Below are positions 1 to 5,409 of a stretch of DNA of 9,007 nt, in pieces (position 1 is the stretch's first letter; each line of letters begins with the position of its first letter). Both the position numbers and the translations under genes were made by a program. This DNA comes from Candidatus Aminicenantota bacterium (GTDB lineage Bacteria; Acidobacteriota; B3-B38; Guanabaribacteriales; B3-B38). Below the pieces are notes generated by a model. It searched no databases. It was not told the origin of the DNA and saw only the letters and a list, made by a program, of their open reading frames with translations. The stretch spans positions 1 to 9,007 of the forward strand of contig JAOUOQ010000062.1 in assembly GCA_029880275.1 (NCBI GenBank), written 5' to 3'.

Positions 1-296
1 CCGCCGGCGGACCGATAATATTCCCTAATATGAATGCTCTGGTGCTGACCCCTATTTGCCCTCACAGTCTCTCCAATCGAGCCATAGTAATACCTGATAA
101 TGCGGAGGTGGAGGTAATTTTGAAGACCAAAAATGAGGACGTCTTCCTCACCCTGGATGGACAGGTCGGTTTCGCCTTGCAGCCGGAAGACCGGGTAGTG
201 ATTAAAAGGGGCAAAAATAAGATCTACCTCATCCAGTCTCCCCGAAAAAACTACTTCGCCGTACTCAGGGATAAGCTCCTCTGGGGAAAAAGGTAA
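1..296 (+). CDS. nadK: NAD kinase, C-terminal fragment (5' end outside window)
   Basis: NAD kinase phosphorylates NAD to NADP in the cytoplasm, using ATP or polyphosphate. The reading frame is open from base 3, upstream of the first ATG at 30, so the gene is truncated by the window edge and the ATG at 30 is internal. The visible part starts with AGGPIIFPNMNAL and continues with LTPICPHSLSNR, which is the hallmark C-terminal block of bacterial NAD kinases (usual form GGPIVHP..DALLLTPICPHSLSNRP). The end, LRDKLLWGKR, also matches the typical family C-terminus (LREKLxW). About 98 residues are visible of a usual 280-300. The stop TAA is at 294-296. The next gene converges on it after a 58-nt gap in which no convincing terminator hairpin was seen. 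Confidence 0.93.
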   Translation, partial: AGGPIIFPNMNALVLTPICPHSLSNRAIVIPDNAEVEVILKTKNEDVFLTLDGQVGFALQPEDRVVIKRGKNKIYLIQSPRKNYFAVLRDKLLWGKR

Positions 297-354
297 ACCT
301 ACTCACTAAACATATCCCGCCATTTAATAATCCATTTCCCGCTGGTGGTCTTAT

Positions 355-1659
355 TTATCTTGTGAGCCAGGAGTTATTTTTGAAGGTGATGACCGCATAA
401 GGCACGGTCCACATAAGGAAAAACACATGAAGGAAGGAATACAGCAAACCGAAGACGAAATCGGTATTCTTTTCAAACTTGACATAAAAAGACATATATA
501 CCGAGCCCATAATAGTTATTATGGCTAAAAATCTCAGTATCAAAAGAGGGTCGATAAAAATGTGAATTATGGAATAGATGATAATGTAAAACTGAAAGGG
601 TATTAATACGGTGGATAAGGTAAAATCAAAAATGGGGAGGAAACGGTTATTTCTTCGGTAGTTACTGAACATGAAGGTAATAAAGACAATACTTTCCCTG
701 ATGAAGCTTTTATGCCAGCGTACCAGCATGCGGGCTAATTTGGGCAGAGTGGAAGGGACCAGGGTGTAAACTACGGAATTCCTCTGGTAGACCGTATAAT
801 AACCACTCCGCAGGATAAAATTGGTAAGCGAACGGTCATCACCGTAAGTGCAGACCTGCCCCATAAACCTCTGATGGAGCCACTGGTCCATTATCTTATC
901 AATAATCTCCTTACGATAAGCGGAGAGAACCCCTGAACAGCAAAACACGGTCTTGAAGGTGGAACGCGAAGCACGGTAGAATTCGAACGCCATAATATAG
1001 CGGACGCCAATCATCCTGGTTAACAGATTTTCATTCTTGTTTAACACCTTTACCTTAGCCGTAGCAGCTCCGATCTCCTTATCAATAAAAGGAGCAACAA
1101 GGTTAGAGAGAGCATCTCTCTCCATCACGCTGTCGGAATCCATGGTGACCAAAATCTTCCCCGATGCTCTCTTGAACCCCTCTGCCAGTGCCCAGCGCTT
1201 CCCTCGATTCTGCGGCAAGCGGATACCCTTGACTAAGTCGGGGTGCTCCTTCTGCTGGCGCCGAATGTAATGCCAGGTGTCATCCTCCGAGCCATCATCC
1301 ACAGAGATAATCTGCAGCCTTGACTTAGGATAATTAGAATTGAGGCAAGAGCAAATGGACTTTTCCACCATCTTCCCCTCATTGTAAGCGGGAATTATAA
1401 CCGTTACCTTAGGGTAATATCCGTTTCTCTGGACATAAGGTTGGTTCATAAAACAGAGGACCGAGCGATAAGGAAGGTGAATGCAAATCATTATGGTGTA
1501 AAGGAAAAGCGGGAGTGAGAAATACTGGGTCATAAGGTTCAGGTTATACCAATAGGAGACCCGAGAAAATGAGCCGGTGATAAAAGCGGTCAGTACCAGC
1601 ACGGTAAGGGTAAAGAATATAAGCAGCTTATATATATTATCTACTTTGTTTTTGTCCAT
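355..1659 (-). CDS. Membrane family 2 glycosyltransferase, hyaluronan synthase/NodC-like
   Basis: This is a 434-aa integral-membrane processive-type glycosyltransferase. Predicted membrane segments lie at about residues 11-30 and 46-63, followed by a cytoplasmic GT-A domain at about 84-320 and three or four C-terminal membrane segments at about 343-368, 371-393 and 401-426. Seen motifs are VTVIIPAYNE (85-94), VDDGS (120-124, UDP-sugar binding), DSDS (174-177, metal/donor binding), CCSGVLSAYR (240-249, acceptor region), GDDRSLTN (273-280, with the catalytic-base aspartate) and MLVRWHKSFIRE (311-322). CCSG..xAYR, GDDRxLTN and RWxKSxxRE together are characteristic of hyaluronan synthase, NodC and chitin synthase, and the length is close to that of streptococcal HasA. 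In the Q-x-x-R-W motif the glutamine is replaced by Met311. The polymer made cannot be read from the sequence. No export or modification genes adjoin it. The start has only a weak GGAA Shine-Dalgarno about 8 nt upstream. Confidence 0.88.
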   Translation of the reverse strand: MDKNKVDNIYKLLIFFTLTVLVLTAFITGSFSRVSYWYNLNLMTQYFSLPLFLYTIMICIHLPYRSVLCFMNQPYVQRNGYYPKVTVIIPAYNEGKMVEKSICSCLNSNYPKSRLQIISVDDGSEDDTWHYIRRQQKEHPDLVKGIRLPQNRGKRWALAEGFKRASGKILVTMDSDSVMERDALSNLVAPFIDKEIGAATAKVKVLNKNENLLTRMIGVRYIMAFEFYRASRSTFKTVFCCSGVLSAYRKEIIDKIMDQWLHQRFMGQVCTYGDDRSLTNFILRSGYYTVYQRNSVVYTLVPSTLPKLARMLVRWHKSFIRESIVFITFMFSNYRRNNRFLPIFDFTLSTVLIPFQFYIIIYSIIHIFIDPLLILRFLAIITIMGSVYMSFYVKFEKNTDFVFGLLYSFLHVFFLMWTVPYAVITFKNNSWLTR

Positions 1660-1740
1660 TACACTTTTCCGTAATCTCTACACTCTCCTGAAAAATCCCG
1701 CCTTCAGAAAATTAAATCATTCTAATATAAGAAACCCAAA

Positions 1741-1769
1741 ATTACAACTATTATTTTTATCTTTGTCAA
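1741..1769 (-). promoter_or_regulatory. Sigma70-type promoter for the glycosyltransferase gene
   Basis: On the minus strand a perfect -35 box TTGACA (1769-1764) is followed after exactly 17 bp by TGTAAT (1746-1741), five of six matches to the -10 consensus. Transcription would start near 1734 and give a 5' leader of about 75 nt before the ATG at 1659. It is divergent from the FG-GAP gene promoter about 300 bp away. Confidence 0.7.
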
Positions 1770-2063
1770 AAATAACCCCCCACGCTCAGCCTAACATTCA
1801 AACTGCTCTCCAATAGCTACTCAAAAATCTCATTATATTTGTTATATCTGGTACGCTGTGTCAGAAACAAGCCAGCTTGCCTTTTACTTTTGGAAAGAGG
1901 AATAAGCATCTGCCAGACCAAAAACTGGTGGTAAATCTTCTTTAAGGCTAAAGATAATCTCTAATTTATTATGATAGAATCAACTTGGTCAATCAAAGTG
2001 GACATCTCATAAGGTAATTATTCTTTATATACTATCGGTTGGAATGCAAAGTATATTTTTTTC
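1770..2063. other. AT-rich non-coding region between divergent promoters
   Basis: No plausible coding sequence or RNA gene was recognised here on either strand. The region separates the leftward glycosyltransferase promoter from the rightward FG-GAP promoter. One small perfect inverted repeat is visible, TCTTTA/TAAAGA at 1939-1944 and 1949-1954 with a 4-nt loop, and its meaning is unclear. Confidence 0.5.
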
Positions 2064-2091
2064 TTGACATTATCAGCAGTTGTGTGATAAT
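2064..2091 (+). promoter_or_regulatory. Extended -10 sigma70 promoter of the first FG-GAP gene
   Basis: A perfect -35 box TTGACA (2064-2069) is separated by 16 bp from GATAAT (2086-2091). The -10 box is preceded by TG one base upstream (TGTGATAAT, 2083-2091), so it is also an extended -10 element. The surrounding 46 bp (2061-2106) match 5139-5184, upstream of the second FG-GAP gene, at 43 positions. That conservation between otherwise diverged flanks supports function. The start codon lies about 248 nt downstream, implying a leader of roughly 240 nt. Confidence 0.78.
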
Positions 2092-2279
2092 TATTTAATA
2101 TATTCTCTCTATCAAGAAAGGAGATATCAGCGAAGAGATTGATTAAATATCTTTAAAAGGCTTTTTACTCCTCGATCTACCAGATAATCTTTATTCCTTC
2201 TCTGTAGATGCGATTGCTAAGTAGAATATGTCTTTAGCGGATTTATCTTATAGAAAAAAGTTAACTGAACGGTTATTCT

Positions 2280-2298
2280 CCTCACCGCGGTGGTGGGG
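2280..2298 (+). promoter_or_regulatory. Conserved GC-rich leader hairpin, copy 1
   Basis: CCTCACC (2280-2286) can pair with GGTGGGG (2292-2298) around the loop GCGGT, giving seven pairs including one G-U. At DNA level the site also holds the perfect 10-bp palindrome CACCGCGGTG (2283-2292 region). The 22-nt block 2276-2297 is identical in the leader of the second FG-GAP gene (5347-5368), although the DNA just upstream of both copies has diverged. It could be an RNA structure or a protein-binding operator, and the late leader position favours RNA. Confidence 0.5.
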
Positions 2299-2310
2299 GA
2301 AAGAACTATA

Positions 2311-2332
2311 ACCTACTTTAAAAAAAGGAGGT
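2311..2332 (+). promoter_or_regulatory. Hairpin sequestering the Shine-Dalgarno of the first FG-GAP gene
   Basis: The ribosome binding site is very strong (AAGGAGGT, 2325-2332) and ends 7 nt before the ATG at 2340. The bases just before it, ACCTACTTT (2311-2319), are complementary to AAAGGAGGT (2324-2332) with one A-G mismatch (2315/2328) and an AAAA loop. The stem therefore hides the whole Shine-Dalgarno. The same structure is present in front of the second FG-GAP gene, with a C to U change that keeps pairing. This suggests control of translation initiation, but stability in vivo is unknown. Confidence 0.5.
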
Positions 2333-2339
2333 AGCCAAA

Positions 2340-4796
2340 ATGGCGAGGCGTAATGCCTTTATAGTGTATGTTCTTCTGATCTTTATCCTTTGCCTCTCGG
2401 GGATTCTTTTTGGGCAGCGGGTGATTGACCTGGATAAGGTGTGGGGGGATATGCGAGTATTGGGAGATGAGGCAAGCGATGAAGCAGGATATTCAGTGGC
2501 CTATGGGGATGTAAACGGTGATGGATATATGGACATCATCATCGGTGCCCCTTATGCTGATCCCGGTGACCCTCCACGCAGCAATGCAGGAAAGGTCTAT
2601 GTCATCTTCGGCTCCAGCTCACCATCATCAACTATTGACCTGAACACCGTATCAGCCGATATCACCATCTACGGGGATGATGAGGATGACCGGTGCGGCT
2701 GGTCGGTGGCCAGCGGGGATATAAACAACGATGGATATGACGATATAATTATCGGTGCCATCTGGGCTACTCCTTTAGAGGATGCCTTTAGGCATCACGC
2801 CGGGGAGACCTATGTCATCTTCGGCAGCAGCTTACCCCCTTCTGAGGTCGATTTGAATTCTGTATCAGCCGGTATGACCATCTACGGGGATGATTTTGCC
2901 GATTATTCTGGATGGGCAGTTGCCAGCATAAATATTAACGGCGATGCGTACATGGATGTGGTTATCGGCGCATATCAGGCTTCCCCTGCGGGAGGGTCCA
3001 GTGCCGGGGAAACCTATGTTATATTTGGCTCCACCTCACCACTGGGGACCATTGATTTGGCTTCCGTGTCAGCCGATATCAAAGTCTGTGGAAATGATAG
3101 CGGCGATTGGTCTGGCTGTGCCCTTGCTGGCGGGGACATCAACAACGACGGCTATAACGACCTGATCATCGGTGCCTATCTTGCCGCCTTAGATGGAAAA
3201 ACAAAAACCGGGGAGACCTATGTGATATTCGGCGAAAGCTTCTCCACGCCACCTATTACCATCGATTTGAACTCAGTTTTAGCCGACATTACTGTCCATG
3301 GGGCTAACGATTATGATTGGTCTGGCTATGCGGTGGCCAGCGGCGATATCAACGGCGATGATTATGATGATGTGATTATTGGCGCATATGGAGCCGACTC
3401 TCCTGGCGGAACAATGGCTGGGAAGACATATGTAATATTTGGCGCTACATCACCACCATCTGACATTGACCTGAGCACCACATCAGCAGACATCACCATC
3501 TATGGTGATGATACACTTGATTGCTCTGGCTTGGCGGTTGCTTCCGGAGATGCAAATAATGATGGATATGAGGATGTGATTATTGGCGCTCCTAATGCCT
3601 ATCCTCCTTATATCTATTATCCAGGGGAGACCTATATCATCTTTGGCTCCAGCTTACCACCTGCTGTTATCGATTTGGACCAGGTATCAGCCGATGTCAC
3701 CATTTATGGAGATGATGTTGGTGATTATTGCGGCTATGCAGTCGCCTGCGGAGATATTAATGGTGATGGTTTTAAAGACGTGATTATCGGTGCTCCTCAT
3801 GCTGACCCCGGTGACCCTCCGCGCTCTGTTGCCGGAGAGACCTATGTGATACTTGGTGGTGGTCCTCTGGTCACTGCTCACGGTCTGGGGGGCAAAAGCT
3901 GGATAAAAGAATTTGATATTTACGGCAACTCCATCCGCAGCTTCAAAGCTTTCGGAACGGTAAACAGCCAGGGTGAAGTTCATCTGGCAGTTGGCGATAC
4001 GGACGCCGATGGCCATGATGAGATTGCCGCCGGTCAGGGTGAGGGGGCAAAGTCCTGGGTGAAGTTCTTTGAGGTGGATGGCTCCATCATCAGCACCTTC
4101 AAAGCCTTCGGAGCTGCCAACACCAACGGCGAGCTCCATCTGGCCATAGGCAACTTTGATGCTGAAACCGCTGATAACGAGATAGCCATCGCCCAGGGCG
4201 AAGGTGGACAGTCATGGGTGAAGACCTTCGAAACCGATGGCACCCTCCTCACCAGCTTCAAAGCCTTTGGTGCTGCCAACGCTCAGGGTGAAGTCCATCT
4301 GGCAGCAGGCGACCTGGAGAACGCCGATGGGATTGACGAGATAGTGGCCGGTATGGGAGAGGGTGGAAGCTCGTGGGTGAAGATATTCAGCTATTTTGGT
4401 ACCGCAATCCACTCATTCAAGGCATTTGAATCCACTGATAACCCCGGCGGCGAGGTGCATCTGGCGGTAGGAAACTTTGATGCCGATGCTGACCTGGAGA
4501 TCGCCGCATCCACCGGTTATAACGGAGGAAACAAAGTCAGGCTGTTTGAAAAGGATGGCACATTAATCAGACAATTCCCTGCCTTCGGTACTGGTGGTAA
4601 CCCTTATGGTGATGTGCAGATAGCCGCTGCTGATATAGATAATGATGGCACCTGGGAGATAATCTGCGCTCATGGTGAAGGAGGGGGTTCATGGGTCAAA
4701 GTGTTCAAGGCTGATGGAACCGTCATTCGCACCTTCAAAGCTTTCGGCGGAGTAAACGCTCAGGGCGAAGTCCACTTAGGCAAAAGCAACTACTAA
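2340..4796 (+). CDS. Secreted FG-GAP (integrin-alpha-like) double beta-propeller protein, paralog 1
   Basis: This is an 818-aa exported protein. Residues 1-25 form a signal peptide: positive ARR, a hydrophobic core, and a likely signal peptidase I cut after LFG. Cys18 does not sit in a convincing lipobox. Seven FG-GAP blades of about 65-71 aa start with (I/V)DL at residues 29, 99, 170, 238, 308, 376 and 444. Each has a GWAVASGDINGDG-type calcium loop (DxNxDGxxD), a (D)VIIGA strand and an AGETYVIFG strand. The calcium loop is altered in blade 3 (NxNxDA) and blade 5 (DxNxDD). Residues 508-818 form a second domain of six repeats of about 53 aa, with the consensus SWVKxFxxDGTxxxSFKAFG followed by GEVHLAxGDxDAD and EIAxGxGEGG. 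No membrane anchor, sorting signal, enzyme domain or dockerin was seen. FG-GAP propellers usually bind ligands or other proteins, but the ligand here is unknown. The start is fixed by the AAGGAGGT site. Confidence 0.9.
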   Translation: MARRNAFIVYVLLIFILCLSGILFGQRVIDLDKVWGDMRVLGDEASDEAGYSVAYGDVNGDGYMDIIIGAPYADPGDPPRSNAGKVYVIFGSSSPSSTIDLNTVSADITIYGDDEDDRCGWSVASGDINNDGYDDIIIGAIWATPLEDAFRHHAGETYVIFGSSLPPSEVDLNSVSAGMTIYGDDFADYSGWAVASININGDAYMDVVIGAYQASPAGGSSAGETYVIFGSTSPLGTIDLASVSADIKVCGNDSGDWSGCALAGGDINNDGYNDLIIGAYLAALDGKTKTGETYVIFGESFSTPPITIDLNSVLADITVHGANDYDWSGYAVASGDINGDDYDDVIIGAYGADSPGGTMAGKTYVIFGATSPPSDIDLSTTSADITIYGDDTLDCSGLAVASGDANNDGYEDVIIGAPNAYPPYIYYPGETYIIFGSSLPPAVIDLDQVSADVTIYGDDVGDYCGYAVACGDINGDGFKDVIIGAPHADPGDPPRSVAGETYVILGGGPLVTAHGLGGKSWIKEFDIYGNSIRSFKAFGTVNSQGEVHLAVGDTDADGHDEIAAGQGEGAKSWVKFFEVDGSIISTFKAFGAANTNGELHLAIGNFDAETADNEIAIAQGEGGQSWVKTFETDGTLLTSFKAFGAANAQGEVHLAAGDLENADGIDEIVAGMGEGGSSWVKIFSYFGTAIHSFKAFESTDNPGGEVHLAVGNFDADADLEIAASTGYNGGNKVRLFEKDGTLIRQFPAFGTGGNPYGDVQIAAADIDNDGTWEIICAHGEGGGSWVKVFKADGTVIRTFKAFGGVNAQGEVHLGKSNY

Positions 4797-5141
4797 TAAA
4801 GTTAATTTTGGCATGTCAAAGTGATAGCTCCATAGTGAGGGGCGGTAGGCTGGACGAGATTTTCTTCTGCTCATAGTGTTTCCTGTAAAAATAGAACACA
4901 TTTGTTGCAGGTGACTACCCCAAAAAGCCATATATTTTGCCATAAATGTTAATCTTAAGCTGCGCCAGAGTGCCTTAGTAAAATATTGATTTTTTTATCC
5001 ATTTGGGCGGCCAGGGGATATTTTTGTCATATAAATAGGGCATATTCTGCCCTCGCCCAGAAAGGCTACCCTTTTTTAAAATAGAGTGAAAATCTCAGCA
5101 GCGGCTATTTTAAAAATGCTGAAATTCAATACATTATTTTC
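4797..5141. other. Non-coding spacer between the two FG-GAP genes
   Basis: This region holds no credible open reading frame. It contains the 3' untranslated region of the first FG-GAP gene, a structured element at about 5004-5076, and the sequence leading to the second gene's own promoter. Apart from the final bases around the promoter, no obvious similarity to the region upstream of the first FG-GAP gene is seen, so the duplicated unit appears to begin near 5139. Confidence 0.55.
5004..5076 (+). terminator. Structured element, possible terminator of the first FG-GAP gene
   Basis: TGGGCG (5004-5009) is complementary to CGCCCA (5054-5059). Directly stacked inside it, AGGGCA (5037-5042) pairs with TGCCCT (5048-5053) around a TATTC loop. 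A further weak stem, AGAAAGG/CCTTTTT (5059-5065 with 5070-5076, loop CTAC, one G-U pair), ends in a run of T. The arrangement could end transcription of the upstream gene. It is not a textbook compact hairpin plus T-tail, so this is a candidate only. Confidence 0.35.
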
Positions 5142-5169
5142 TTGACAATAGCAGCAGTTGTGTGATAAT
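5142..5169 (+). promoter_or_regulatory. Extended -10 sigma70 promoter of the second FG-GAP gene
   Basis: This promoter repeats the first FG-GAP promoter: TTGACA (5142-5147), a 16-bp spacer, and TG-T-GATAAT (5161-5169). The flanking AT-rich tract through 5184 is also shared. The start codon is about 240 nt downstream. Its presence means the second gene can be transcribed independently of the first, so the pair is two parallel transcription units rather than a simple operon. Confidence 0.78.
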
Positions 5170-5351
5170 TTTTTAATATATTCTATCAATCAAGGAAGAT
5201 ATGAGAGGAGATTTTAATCAAAGGTTATGAAAAGGTTTTTTACTCTGAGTTTTTTCCGGATTATTATTCTGCTTAGAGCTTTGGTGGGTAGGTATAATTT
5301 GCATGGAACTGATTTACTTTTCATATAGATAGCAAATGGTCTGTAGTTCTC

Positions 5352-5368
5352 CTCACCGCGGTGGTGGG
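5352..5368 (+). promoter_or_regulatory. Conserved GC-rich leader hairpin, copy 2
   Basis: CTCACC (5352-5357) pairs with GGTGGG (5363-5368) around loop GCGGT, giving six pairs including one G-U. The outermost pair of copy 1 is lost because G became T at 5369. The 22-nt block 5347-5368 is identical to 2276-2297. Confidence 0.48.
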
Positions 5369-5380
5369 TGAATAATTTTA

Positions 5381-5402
5381 ACCTATTTTAAAAAAAGGAG
5401 GT
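5381..5402 (+). promoter_or_regulatory. Hairpin sequestering the Shine-Dalgarno of the second FG-GAP gene
   Basis: ACCTATTTT-type bases (ACCTATTT, 5381-5388, plus T5389) pair with AAAGGAGGT (5394-5402) around an A-rich loop. The stem covers the complete AAGGAGGT ribosome binding site. Compared with copy 1, the only change inside the stem is C to T at 5386, which turns a C-G pair into U-G, so pairing is kept. The A-G mismatch is also in the same place. The ATG at 5410 follows the site by 7 nt. Confidence 0.5.
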
Positions 5403-5409
5403 ATGCATC

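Noticed and set aside
297..354. Bidirectional terminator between nadK and the glycosyltransferase
   Set aside because: The 58-nt gap shows no stem longer than a few bases and no flanking T-run, so none is called.
1577..1816. 79-aa plus-strand open frame across the glycosyltransferase start
   Set aside because: It is antisense to the N-terminus of a clear gene and runs over that gene's promoter. It shows no protein motif.
2092..2339. A known riboswitch class in the FG-GAP leaders
   Set aside because: No consensus of a familiar class (for example the c-di-GMP, TPP, SAM or cobalamin types) was recognised by eye. A covariance-model search would be needed to exclude one.
2340..2417. Possible lipoprotein signal at Cys18 of paralog 1
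   Set aside because: The residues before the cysteine (FIL) do not fit a lipobox, and paralog 2 has no cysteine there. A signal peptidase I site at VFG/LFG before QRV fits both.
3687..4139. 150-aa minus-strand open frame with a similar partner at 6775-7227
   Set aside because: The two antisense frames resemble each other only because the sense paralogs beneath them are conserved. No start signals or independent family match were seen.
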